Shown here in pieces: positions 1 through 7,497 of a DNA stretch of 23,614 bases (position 1 is the first letter of the stretch; every line of letters starts with the position of its first letter). The stretch spans positions 1 to 23,614 of the forward strand of contig JAZNGX010000068.1 in assembly GCA_045576675.1 (NCBI GenBank). Direction: 5' to 3'. Origin of the DNA: JAZNGX01 sp045576675. Its GTDB lineage: Bacteria; Bacillota; Clostridia; Monoglobales; Firm-18. Both the position numbers and the translations under genes were made by a program. The notes beneath the pieces were generated by a model, which saw only the letters and a program-made list of their open reading frames with translations, made no database searches and was not told where the DNA came from.

Positions 1-1310
1 GAGGCATTCGGTGTATTGCAATAGACGACGGTGTTGATACATCCTTAAATGGTTATCAACAAATTGCAACCTTTAAGAATATGAATAATGCAATGTATCC
101 AAGAGACATATCCGAAAAGACAAGGTCAGCATACAAAACCAAATCGGAATCAGGTTGGTTCCTCGGCAGTAAAGCACCTTATGGATACCAAAAGGACCCG
201 AAGGACAAGCATCATCTTATAATTGACGAAGAGGTAGCACATATCGTAAGACACATATTCGACTTGGCAAATCAAGGCTATGGAAAAAGGAAAATAACCA
301 AAATTCTTCACGAAGAAAAAATTCCTACTCCTGCCGCCTATGCAAAGGCTCAGGGGATGAATCATTATTCTGCTATGACCGCACACGATGATGAATGTTA
401 TTGGTGTGATGATACTGTGGGTGATATGCTTATAAACGAAGTTTACATAGGCAATATGGTAAACCACAGAAAAGAAAAACCTTTTAAGTCAAAGAAGTTC
501 AGGGATGTACCAAAGGATGAATGGATTGTGGTACAAAACACCCATGAGCCGATAATTGATAAGCAAACCTTTGATGAAGTACAAAAACTGCTTGAAAGTC
601 GGTCAAGAGAAACCAAAACAGGCGAAACACAAATTTTTGCTAAGATAATAAAATGCATGGATTGTAAAAAAGCCTTGGTGTTCTCCAATGCGACCAAGTC
701 TTATGTATGTAACACATATAACTTAAAAGGCAAGCAATACTGCCCGTCTCATTACATAAGGTATGACGAGTTATATGGTGTAGTCCTTGCAGACATCTAC
801 ACAAAGACAGTACTCTTAGAAACCGACAGAGATGCCCTATACAAAGCGGCACTTAAATGCAACGAGCAAAAAATTATGGCAGAAACCAAAGACAATCAGC
901 GAAAGCTTGCAAAGGCAAATAAACGAATTGGTGAGCTTGAACTCCTGATAAAAAAGACATATGAAAATTCAGTCTTAGGGCATTTATCAAGCGAGAGAAT
1001 GGCATCGCTTCTTGCAGGATACGAAGAAGAACAAGCGGAATTAAAAGCCGAGGCATCAAGGGTAGAAAGCGAACTTAACGAATACCACAAGTCAAAGGAC
1101 AATGCCATAGACTTTGTAAACTTAATTGAAAAGTATATCGGAATTAAAGAACTCACATACGAGATTCTCCATGAGCTTATAGACAGAATTGAAGTCGGCG
1201 AAAAGTATGAATATCAGGGCGAAACTTATCAGGATATAAATATCTACTACAAATTTGTTGGAACTGTTGAAATCTTAGAGGATTTATGTTATACTAAGGA
1301 TGCAAGTTAA
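1..1310 (+). CDS. Large serine recombinase, C-terminal part (5' end outside the window)
   Basis: Site-specific DNA recombinase of the large serine family, which integrates or excises mobile elements. The open frame runs from nucleotide 3 without a stop, so the ATG at 81 is internal; the part before it (RCIAIDDGVDT) looks like the end of the resolvase catalytic domain, and the catalytic serine lies beyond the left edge. About 435 residues are visible. In order: the end of the catalytic domain, a recombinase DNA-binding domain (APYGYQKDP..., DEEVAHIVRHIFDLANQGYG), a zinc beta-ribbon with CMDC near visible codon 218 and two further cysteines, a charged coiled coil at about codons 280-360, and a DUF4368-like tail (IDRIEVGEKYE). 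A strong terminator follows. The family call is firm; which element it belongs to cannot be seen. Confidence 0.93.
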   Translation, partial: GIRCIAIDDGVDTSLNGYQQIATFKNMNNAMYPRDISEKTRSAYKTKSESGWFLGSKAPYGYQKDPKDKHHLIIDEEVAHIVRHIFDLANQGYGKRKITKILHEEKIPTPAAYAKAQGMNHYSAMTAHDDECYWCDDTVGDMLINEVYIGNMVNHRKEKPFKSKKFRDVPKDEWIVVQNTHEPIIDKQTFDEVQKLLESRSRETKTGETQIFAKIIKCMDCKKALVFSNATKSYVCNTYNLKGKQYCPSHYIRYDELYGVVLADIYTKTVLLETDRDALYKAALKCNEQKIMAETKDNQRKLAKANKRIGELELLIKKTYENSVLGHLSSERMASLLAGYEEEQAELKAEASRVESELNEYHKSKDNAIDFVNLIEKYIGIKELTYEILHELIDRIEVGEKYEYQGETYQDINIYYKFVGTVEILEDLCYTKDAS

Positions 1311-1367
1311 TAGGAATCAAAAGTTTAGAGATAAAAGGTGCGATACAGGGCACTCCCTTAAAAAGAG

Positions 1368-1381
1368 TAACAGTCCTGTTA
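1368..1381. repeat. Small dyad (TAACAG-TC-CTGTTA), possible recombination core
   Basis: Six-base inverted repeat around a TC dinucleotide, 58 bases after the recombinase stop. Large serine recombinases act on imperfect dyads around a central dinucleotide, often next to their own gene, so this could be an attachment half-site. Symmetry fades beyond the six bases, and no second copy is visible in the window. It could equally be chance. Confidence 0.2.
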
Positions 1382-1392
1382 TCCGTACCACG

Positions 1393-1425
1393 TCGAAGCA
1401 AAGTTCGCTTTGCTTCGATTTTTTT
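1393..1425 (+). terminator. Rho-independent terminator of the recombinase gene
   Basis: Perfect 11-bp stem (1393-1403 with 1408-1418) closed by the stable tetraloop TTCG and followed by seven T at 1419-1425. It sits 82 bases downstream of the recombinase stop. Confidence 0.9.
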
Positions 1426-1581
1426 ATACAAAAAAAGTCATCCGCCCGCTTCCTTGCTTCTCCTTTTTCGCAAAAAGTCACGCTCGGCTCGTCTGCTCGG
1501 TTGTAAACGATCTCGCAACGACTCGCTGTCGCTACCAACTTTTTGCGAGTTTTATATTGACACGTTATGAACATTCGCACC
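1426..1581. other. Intergenic spacer with GC-richer patch and inverted repeats
   Basis: No gene is supported here; the short open frames are not convincing. The stretch at about 1440-1530 is visibly richer in G and C than its surroundings. It contains a 10-bp perfect inverted repeat (CGCAAAAAGT at 1469-1478, ACTTTTTGCG at 1538-1547), an overlapping self-complementary CTTTTTCGCAAAAAG at 1463-1477, and CTCGCAA at 1512-1518 facing TTGCGAG at 1543-1549. It may be a remnant of the element that carried the recombinase or a dispersed repeat. Confidence 0.4.
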
Positions 1582-1625
1582 AAAAAAGCAACAACAAATT
1601 CTTAACCGAATTTGTTGTTGCTTTT
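1582..1625. terminator. Bidirectional terminator between the recombinase region and queT
   Basis: Perfect 14-bp stem (GCAACAACAAATTC at 1588-1601, complement at 1608-1621) with a 6-base loop. Six A precede it and four T follow it, so it can work both ways. It lies just past the stop of leftward queT, which it most likely terminates. Confidence 0.9.
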
Positions 1626-1628
1626 ATA

Positions 1629-2096
1629 TTATCTTAAAAACTCACTGATTTGTTTATTTTTTTTAACAAGCATTAAAAGAGGAACACCAAGGGCATAACA
1701 CGAAATAAGCTGCCCTGCGCCTACAGTGAGCATATTTACATACCACAAGCCACCAAACTGCACTGTTAAATACCCGCCCACAATAATCGCATTAAGCAAA
1801 ACAGGTGGCAATGCTGCAAGCCATTTGTTTTCCCTTAATTTATATGTGCAAACAGCTGCAAACAAGGTTGTAAGGCTGCCGAAAATTATATCCACAATAC
1901 TTCCCGTATATATATTGGCAACAAGACACCCCACAAAAACTCCCCATATAGCAACAGGCGAAACTGCCGGCAGCAATGTCAATGCTTCTGAAACTCTAAT
2001 CTGTACCACGCCAAAGCTAAGTGGTGCAAGAATAATCGTCAGCACTGCATAAACAGCTGCTATCGCTGCAGCCATAACTATTCTTTTGATTTTCAT
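1629..2096 (-). CDS. queT: QueT-family queuosine-precursor transporter (ECF substrate-binding component)
   Basis: Integral membrane protein of 155 residues, the usual size for the QueT family. It is the substrate-specificity (S) component of an energy-coupling-factor transporter thought to import a queuosine precursor (preQ0, preQ1 or queuine). About five hydrophobic helices are visible, with the family-typical stretch QIRVSEALTLLPA near residues 33-45 followed by PVAIWGVFVGCLVAN. The start has a good ribosome site (AAAGGGG) in the 12-base gap after glmM, so the two genes are probably cotranscribed. No preQ1 riboswitch fits in that gap. The EcfA/EcfT energizing subunits are not in the window and are presumably shared. 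Confidence 0.88.
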   Translation of the reverse strand: MKIKRIVMAAAIAAVYAVLTIILAPLSFGVVQIRVSEALTLLPAVSPVAIWGVFVGCLVANIYTGSIVDIIFGSLTTLFAAVCTYKLRENKWLAALPPVLLNAIIVGGYLTVQFGGLWYVNMLTVGAGQLISCYALGVPLLMLVKKNKQISEFLR

Positions 2097-2108
2097 ACTG
2101 TAACCCCT

Positions 2109-3455
2109 TTAGTTGTACTTAAGCTCTAAAAGCTGTGCAAGCTCAGTTGCTCTCCTGGTAATAAATTCAAGGTCCTCTCCCTCTATCATTACACGAACCA
2201 ATGCTTCTGTTCCTGATGGTCTTATCAGAACTCTACCCTTGCCCTCAAACTCAGCATTAAGACGTTCAATTTCTGCCACAATTAATGTATCCTCTTTGTA
2301 AGCCTCCATATTTTCACGCTTAACCTTTGCGTTAACAAGCACCTGAGGCATAACCTTCATTACAGATGCAAGCTGTGACATTGTTTTGCCACTGTTTTTA
2401 AACACGGACAAAAACTGCAATGCAGTAATAAGACCGTCGCCCGTAGTATTATACTGCGGAATCACAATATGTCCAGACTGCTCACCGCCTATCGAATAGC
2501 CATTAGCACGCATTTCTTCAACAACATATCTGTCACCAACCTTGGTTTCAATAACATTAAGACCATATTCCTGTGCCATAAGCTTTAATCCAAGATTGCT
2601 CATAACCGTTACAACAATTGCGTCGTCTTTTAAATTACCTTTATTATGCATATCAAGAGCACAAATTGCAATAATTTTATCACCGTCAACCAGTTCGCCC
2701 TTTTCGTCAATTATAAGAACTCTGTCAGCATCACCATCAAATGCAACACCAACATCTGCCCCGTGGCTGACAACAAACTCCTGCAGATGCTTAAGATGAG
2801 TTGAGCCACAGTCTGCATTAATGTTTGTTCCGTCAGGCGTATTGCTGATTGCGAAAACAGTTGCCCCCAAATCCTCAAAAACCTTTGGAGCAATCGCAGA
2901 ATTAGCACCGTTTGCACAGTCCACCGCTATCTTCATACCCTTTAAATCAGAGCTGATAGTTGATTTTGCAAACGCAATATAATCAAAAACAGCATCATAT
3001 TTGTGGGTTATAGTTCCAACCCCTGCACCTTCAGGCAGTTCAATGGGTGCTTCATTAACAATAAGTGCTTCTATTTTATCTTCAGTTTCATCACTTAACT
3101 TAAATCCGTCATTTGAAAAAAACTTTATTCCGTTATATTCCATAGGATTGTGTGACGCGGATATTACAACTCCGGCATCTGCTTCATACAATCTTGTAAG
3201 ATATGCAACAGCAGGAGTCGGTACAACACCAAGCATAATAACCTCCGCACCGATTGAGCATATTCCTGCAGCCAAAGCACTCTCAAGCATATCCCCAGAT
3301 ATTCTTGTATCTTTACCGATAAGGATTTTTGGCTTATGATTATTCTCCTGTGATAAAACATATGCCCCCACTCTGCCAAGCTTAAACGCAAGCTCTGCAG
3401 TAAGCTCCTTATTAGCAATTCCTCTTACGCCGTCAGTACCAAACATTCTTGCCAT
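2109..3455 (-). CDS. glmM: Phosphoglucosamine mutase GlmM
   Basis: Cytoplasmic enzyme converting glucosamine-6-phosphate to glucosamine-1-phosphate, feeding UDP-GlcNAc and peptidoglycan synthesis. At 448 residues it is full length. The N-terminal signature FGTDGVRG, the phosphoserine loop ISASHNP (Ser101), the metal-binding DGDADR near residue 243 and the C-terminal phosphate-binding RPSGTEALVRVM are all intact. The ATG is preceded by AGGAG at 10-base spacing. A near-consensus promoter lies at 3489-3517, and queT follows at 12 bases. In many Firmicutes glmM lies behind cdaA/ybbR; here it is separated from them and leads its own two-gene unit. Confidence 0.97.
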   Translation of the reverse strand: MARMFGTDGVRGIANKELTAELAFKLGRVGAYVLSQENNHKPKILIGKDTRISGDMLESALAAGICSIGAEVIMLGVVPTPAVAYLTRLYEADAGVVISASHNPMEYNGIKFFSNDGFKLSDETEDKIEALIVNEAPIELPEGAGVGTITHKYDAVFDYIAFAKSTISSDLKGMKIAVDCANGANSAIAPKVFEDLGATVFAISNTPDGTNINADCGSTHLKHLQEFVVSHGADVGVAFDGDADRVLIIDEKGELVDGDKIIAICALDMHNKGNLKDDAIVVTVMSNLGLKLMAQEYGLNVIETKVGDRYVVEEMRANGYSIGGEQSGHIVIPQYNTTGDGLITALQFLSVFKNSGKTMSQLASVMKVMPQVLVNAKVKRENMEAYKEDTLIVAEIERLNAEFEGKGRVLIRPSGTEALVRVMIEGEDLEFITRRATELAQLLELKYN

Positions 3456-3488
3456 ATTGATAACACTCCTATATTCATAGTCTCATAT

Positions 3489-3517
3489 ATTTTAACATAT
3501 ATTTTATTAAATTTCAA
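3489..3517 (-). promoter_or_regulatory. Promoter of glmM-queT
   Basis: On the minus strand, TTGAAA (3517-3512), a 17-base spacer and TAAAAT (3494-3489). Start of transcription is expected near 3482, about 27 bases before the glmM ATG. Five of six bases match the vegetative sigma consensus in each hexamer. Confidence 0.75.
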
Positions 3518-3532
3518 GTGCGGAGGTTTATT

Positions 3533-3778
3533 ATGTGCAGGTTAAATGATTTAAGAAATAAAGAAGTTATAAATATTTCAAGCGGAAAACGCCTGGGTTT
3601 TGTATGCGATGTTGAATTTGATATTATCAACGGCAAAATTCTTGCCCTTATTCTTCCACCAAGAAAAAGCAGCATTTTTTCTTTTGTAAAGGATGATGAT
3701 ACTATCATCAAATGGAACCAAATAAAGAAAATAGGCAACGATATAATAATTGTTGACTTTGAAGAAAAAACATCTTGA
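3533..3778 (+). CDS. YlmC/YmxH-family PRC-barrel protein (sporulation-associated family)
   Basis: Small protein of 81 residues. The start is set at ATG 3533 because GGAGG lies at 3522-3526; an in-frame ATG at 3518 precedes that site and is unlikely. The sequence MCRLNDLRNKEVINI, then GKRLGFVCDVEFDI and GKILALILPP, matches the compact PRC-barrel fold of the YlmC/YmxH family, found across endospore-forming Firmicutes and linked to sporulation in Bacillus; its molecular role is not settled. It is encoded divergently from glmM. Its last codons overlap the -35 box of the blaI promoter, so the two units are packed tightly. Confidence 0.82.
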   Translation: MCRLNDLRNKEVINISSGKRLGFVCDVEFDIINGKILALILPPRKSSIFSFVKDDDTIIKWNQIKKIGNDIIIVDFEEKTS

Positions 3779-3823
3779 CAAATGTAGCTACAACTGTTAT
3801 ACTACAGTTGTAGCTACATTTGT
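3775..3823 (+). promoter_or_regulatory. Consensus promoter embedded in a perfect 46-bp palindromic operator
   Basis: TTGACA (3775-3780), a 17-base spacer and TATACT (3798-3803) form an almost ideal promoter. A perfect 19-bp inverted repeat (3778-3796 and 3805-3823, 8-base centre) covers the spacer, the -10 box and the start region. Each arm contains the self-complementary TGTAGCTACA (3783-3792 and 3809-3818), with centres 26 bp apart. TGTA and TACA half-sites are characteristic of BlaI/MecI/CopY repressors, so BlaI dimers bound here would block RNA polymerase. GGAGGGG at 3828-3834 is the ribosome site for blaI. The transcript from 3810 onward carries only the right arm. Confidence 0.9.
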
Positions 3824-3840
3824 AATTGGAGGGGTAAATT

Positions 3841-4212
3841 ATGTCAAACACAAAACATACAATAACAGATTCCGAATACGAAATTATGAAAATATTATGG
3901 AAATCCGATACCAAAATGACCGTTGCGGATGTTGTAAAAGAGCTTGACGGCAACGACTGGACTGCATCCACCGTATCCACCTTTTTGCAAAGACTTTTGA
4001 AAAAAAACATAATAGCGTGTGACAAAAAAGGAAAAACAAATCTGTATTATCCTGTTTTAACCCGCAACGACTATGATATCAGTGAAACAGAAAGCTTTTT
4101 ATCAAAGCTGTACAAAGGGTCTGTGAAAAACCTTGTTGCCGCACTTTATGAAAACGAAAAGCTTTCAAAGCAGGATATGTCTGACTTAAAGAAAATGTTT
4201 GAATTGGAGTAA
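3841..4212 (+). CDS. blaI: BlaI/MecI/CopY-family transcriptional repressor
   Basis: Dimeric winged-helix repressor of 123 residues, normal family size. The N-terminal half has the recognition-helix region WTASTVSTFLQRLLKKNII (residues 40-58); the C-terminal half (about 75-123) is the dimerization part. In characterised systems an M56 sensor-protease leads to cleavage of BlaI and derepression. The S. aureus scissile pair N101-F102 aligns, without gaps over this stretch, to Ala101-Leu102 here (LVAALYENE), so the cleavage specificity may differ. It is the first gene of a likely operon reaching to 10927 and sits directly behind its probable operator, implying autoregulation. The M56 gene follows after 5 bases. 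The symbol is by family; the signal need not be a beta-lactam. Confidence 0.93.
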   Translation: MSNTKHTITDSEYEIMKILWKSDTKMTVADVVKELDGNDWTASTVSTFLQRLLKKNIIACDKKGKTNLYYPVLTRNDYDISETESFLSKLYKGSVKNLVAALYENEKLSKQDMSDLKKMFELE

Positions 4213-4217
4213 AAACT

Positions 4218-5039
4218 ATGGACGAGCTATTTAAAACAGTATTAACTTTAAGTATTTTGGGATTTGCATTAATTGCAGTGTTACTTGTTTTAAAACCGGT
4301 CACGGTAAAAAAATTCCCTGCAAAATGGCAATACTACGTATGGATTGTGGTAGCACTTTCTATGATTGTCCCTGTTTATAAAATGATACCGGAAAAAGAA
4401 GTTCAAAAAATTTCTGCCGTATCACAGCTTGTTATACCGCAGCCGCAAAATACTGTTACTGAAACAGAACAGGAAAACAACGTTGTTATTCCTCTTGATA
4501 CTGAAATAAAAATCAGTGACACTAAAAACCTAAAAGCAATTGAGTTGATTACATACATATGGCTTTTAGGCGTAATCATTTTTTTAACAGTTGTCACAAT
4601 AAGCTATATTGTATTCACTGTACGCAGACATAAACACTCGGTACTCTTAAAAAACTACGATGTTTTAAACGAAGTAAAAAAACAACTTAAAATCAAACGA
4701 GGCATTAAACTAAGAATGTCAACTGATACCGGCTCACCAATGCTTGTCGGAGTATTGTTCCCTGCAATATACATTCCTTGCAAGGAGATACCGGATGACA
4801 TGCTTAGATTGGTTTTTATCCACGAGCTTACTCATTTTAAAAGGAAAGACTTGATTATAAAATGGTTTGCATTATTTGTAAATGCAGTACATTGGTTTAA
4901 CCCACTTTCATATCTGCTATGTGCAAATCTAAGCGAAGCCTGTGAGGTTTCGTGCGATATGGAAGTAACAAAGAATATGAATGACGAGGAACAAAAATTG
5001 TATATGAAAACAATTCTGGATTTAGTTGAGGTGAAATAA
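4218..5039 (+). CDS. M56 (BlaR1-like) membrane metalloprotease lacking a sensor domain
   Basis: Zinc metalloprotease of the BlaR1/MecR1 type, 273 residues against roughly 600 in classical BlaR1. Membrane helices are visible at about residues 8-28, 37-57 and 108-133. The cytoplasmic zinc site is intact: HELTH at 202-206, then ESCEVSCD-like EACEVSCD at 240-247 giving probable third ligands Glu243 and Asp247, at the same spacing as in BlaR1. The protein ends about 25 residues after that site, just before the place where BlaR1 has its last membrane helix and outer sensor. Its stop TAA overlaps the ATG of the next gene by one base (TAATG), with GAGGTGA at 5028-5034 as ribosome site, so the two are translationally coupled. 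It very likely works together with the sensor-module proteins downstream to inactivate the BlaI repressor. Confidence 0.92.
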   Translation: MDELFKTVLTLSILGFALIAVLLVLKPVTVKKFPAKWQYYVWIVVALSMIVPVYKMIPEKEVQKISAVSQLVIPQPQNTVTETEQENNVVIPLDTEIKISDTKNLKAIELITYIWLLGVIIFLTVVTISYIVFTVRRHKHSVLLKNYDVLNEVKKQLKIKRGIKLRMSTDTGSPMLVGVLFPAIYIPCKEIPDDMLRLVFIHELTHFKRKDLIIKWFALFVNAVHWFNPLSYLLCANLSEACEVSCDMEVTKNMNDEEQKLYMKTILDLVEVK

Positions 5040-6466
5040 TGCTTGAAAACTTATATACAACTAAAATGAGTGCAGACAAAAAAGTGTTACAACTGCGTTT
5101 TTTAAAGATTCGCTCTAACAACGGTATGGCATCAAGAATAATATGCATAGCATTATTCATTGCACTACTGATTGTAATTACAATATCATCAATAATTACT
5201 GCTGTTAACACGACCGGTAATTATACAATGACAAAAAAAGAATTTGCAGACTATCTAAAAAAACCTATCGGTTCAATAATGGCTGAATTTGACTATATAG
5301 ATAATAACAAGCTGGTTTTTCATTATATCGACGGCTTTTTTGTAATCAATCGTCAGACATATGATATAATGCACATGATTAATTTAAATAAGCTTAACAT
5401 TGCACCGCACCAGCAAGGCAGTTATGGTCTTGATATAAAAATCAGCAACAACGGCAAATATGCATACCTATCCAGCTACGGACAAAGTGACGAAATTAAA
5501 GACTTCGACAATTATATAATCAATCTTGAAAACGGAAATATAAAAATTGGTAATATTCCCAATGGAACAGAATTATTTACCAATTATGCCGACACACTTT
5601 CTACAGTAAAAGATATATATGGTTGGTGCAGTGACAAATGCATTAGTGAAGGTGATATTAAAACCTATTATCTTACTGTTCAGGAGAATACTACCTCTGC
5701 GATTCAACTTGTTGCGATAAATCACAACGATAGCAATACGGCTATGCGTTACATATTTGGTGAGAACTATGTTAGTGTCGCAAAGCTTCAAGAAAACATT
5801 ATTAAAAGCTCACTTGCAGAAGGTGAAGAAATACTTGTAAACAGTGCTGATGGACGTGAGGTTGACGCCATAACTGCAAAACTGATAATTAACGAAATAA
5901 GCAAATATATGCAGCTAAAGCCAGTTTTGTTAAAAGATGGCAATTACGACGTAAAGGTTTATCAGGTTTGGAAAAATGACAGTTCTATTCCACGAATATT
6001 TATAATTGACAACTACAATAAAAAGCTTGTTTTATCCGCAAATTTAAACAAACAGGCTTATTCAGTTATTTCAAATATTCTTAATCAACCACAAACCAGC
6101 TTATATGATATGGCTGTAGAATTTCTCGAAAACGAATTTCACAGAGTTTATGATTCATATTATGACATTCAAAGTCTGACTATATCTAACTGGCAGGAAA
6201 ATGGAAATGAAGCAACCTTCTTTTACAAAATGACCTTTCTCTATTATAACCGAGACCCTGACAAAGCTGAATATATCCAAGAGGCAAAAAAACGGAGCCA
6301 AAAAGAATATGAAGTGTTATACAACGATTATCTGGCATTAAAAGAAGCAAACCACGAATTTAAGGTTGTCCTTAACGGTGATAAATTAGAATTGTTTTCA
6401 AATATAGCACCAAAAGGGACAGAATGGTCACCAATCAGAATTGATGATTATGTTATAAGTGAATAG
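5039..6466 (+). CDS. Sensor-module membrane protein 1 (propeller-like outer domain)
   Basis: Single-pass membrane protein of 475 residues. Residues 1-30 form the basic inner module shared with three other proteins here (MLENLYTTKMSADKK, then LQLRFLKIRS), helix about 32-56, and the remainder is predicted outside. The outer part begins with short beta-rich repeats (NKLVFHYIDGFFVINRQTYD, ISNNGKYAYLSSYG, YIINLENGNIK) that look like a TolB/beta-propeller. It ends with a segment (NRDPDKAEYIQEAKKRSQKEY, PKGTEWSPIRIDDYVIS) that, from memory, resembles the C-terminal parts of many clostridial M56 proteins. It has no serine-active penicillin-binding motif set, so it is not a classical beta-lactam sensor. 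The start is fixed by the coupled TAATG junction. It probably supplies the missing transmembrane and sensing half of the upstream protease. Confidence 0.72.
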   Translation: MLENLYTTKMSADKKVLQLRFLKIRSNNGMASRIICIALFIALLIVITISSIITAVNTTGNYTMTKKEFADYLKKPIGSIMAEFDYIDNNKLVFHYIDGFFVINRQTYDIMHMINLNKLNIAPHQQGSYGLDIKISNNGKYAYLSSYGQSDEIKDFDNYIINLENGNIKIGNIPNGTELFTNYADTLSTVKDIYGWCSDKCISEGDIKTYYLTVQENTTSAIQLVAINHNDSNTAMRYIFGENYVSVAKLQENIIKSSLAEGEEILVNSADGREVDAITAKLIINEISKYMQLKPVLLKDGNYDVKVYQVWKNDSSIPRIFIIDNYNKKLVLSANLNKQAYSVISNILNQPQTSLYDMAVEFLENEFHRVYDSYYDIQSLTISNWQENGNEATFFYKMTFLYYNRDPDKAEYIQEAKKRSQKEYEVLYNDYLALKEANHEFKVVLNGDKLELFSNIAPKGTEWSPIRIDDYVISE

Positions 6467-6477
6467 GGGGACATACC

Positions 6478-7473
6478 ATGCTGGAAAAAATGTTTACTAC
6501 AAAAATGAGTATGGACAAAGAAAAATTGCAAAGTCGTTTTTCAAAAATCAGCTCTAAAAACGGGACGACGTCAAGAATTACAGCTATAGTTCTATTTACG
6601 TTTGTCGTAATATCTATAATGGCTGTTTCAGTGTGTGTTTCAGTAAATAAACTCCGCAACTACACGAGTGATAATCCAAATGTAAATTCCTTATACGAAT
6701 TTAAAGAAACATACATCGGAGATGCACCTGTAGTAAGAAAAATAGTTGATTTAACAAATATCACAACATATAACGTTGAAAGCATAGAATTAAAAACCGA
6801 TGTCCAACCCTATCGTTTAATTGTAAACTTTGGCGTTGATAATCGTGCAAATTACAGATTAATTGACGAAAACAACCTTAACAAAATGTCCGGCATTATA
6901 TTTGCTTTGATACATAATACCGATGAAATACTATATCGCTTTTATGATGATTATTCAAAGGATATAGACGATACTTTTTATTCGGCATATTATAACAAAC
7001 AAAACCTGTGTGAAAGAATAGATAATAACACAATAACAACGGAAACTATAAATGCTTCTGCAAAAGACATAAAAGCATTTGAGCAATATTATAAAACGAT
7101 AATGTCAACAGAGGTTGCAATTGCAAAAAATGAATTTATTGAACATGTGTATGAATTCATTGGAAACGATTGTGAGATAATCACAAACAGCGGTATAAGC
7201 AAAAATATACTCATTGATAATATGCCAGAAAGTGAAGTTGCCATTCTTGAAAGAATACTAAACAATAAAACAATAGGAAAGTATTATGGAACAGGCATAT
7301 CGACACAGCTTATTATATATGATATAAGAAATTTCAAAACCGACGAATACAAAAAATGTGCATTCTTGTATCACATACATCCGGATATGGGTCTTGTAAT
7401 AGTTGGCGAAAGCTTCATAACAGACAGCGAATCTGATGAATTAATAAACCTCATAAATTCCTATAAAAATTAG
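6478..7473 (+). CDS. Sensor-module membrane protein 2 (DUF4825-like outer domain)
   Basis: 331 residues. The shared inner module is at 1-30 (MLEKMFTTKMSMDKEKLQSR, F, SKI), the helix at about 34-57 and the rest outside. Residues 71-125 (LYEFKETYIGD, then VESIELKTDVQPYRLIVNF) fit the DUF4825 pattern of small outer domains often attached to clostridial M56 proteins. The C-terminal 130 residues are not recognised. AGGGGGA at about 6464-6470 is the ribosome site, 11 bases after the previous stop. The fit with the M56 sensor half supports a sensing role, but the ligand is unknown. Confidence 0.68.
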   Translation: MLEKMFTTKMSMDKEKLQSRFSKISSKNGTTSRITAIVLFTFVVISIMAVSVCVSVNKLRNYTSDNPNVNSLYEFKETYIGDAPVVRKIVDLTNITTYNVESIELKTDVQPYRLIVNFGVDNRANYRLIDENNLNKMSGIIFALIHNTDEILYRFYDDYSKDIDDTFYSAYYNKQNLCERIDNNTITTETINASAKDIKAFEQYYKTIMSTEVAIAKNEFIEHVYEFIGNDCEIITNSGISKNILIDNMPESEVAILERILNNKTIGKYYGTGISTQLIIYDIRNFKTDEYKKCAFLYHIHPDMGLVIVGESFITDSESDELINLINSYKN

Positions 7474-7497
7474 TATTATTTTCAAGGAGTGTTTTTT

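Noticed and set aside
1317..1583. Leftward open frame of 88 codons downstream of the recombinase
   Set aside because: It runs through both arms of a terminator, has no ribosome site and no protein-like composition.
2097..2108. preQ1 riboswitch controlling queT
   Set aside because: Only 12 bases separate queT from glmM, taken up by the ribosome site.
5609..5620. STVK in sensor 1 as a beta-lactam-acylated serine motif
   Set aside because: No accompanying SxN or KTG motifs at the expected distances; probably chance.
4218..6466. A single BlaR1 gene broken by a sequencing frameshift at 5039
   Set aside because: The same MLE start with its own ribosome site recurs in three other genes, and the upstream frame of the second gene is closed by a stop at 5027-5029.
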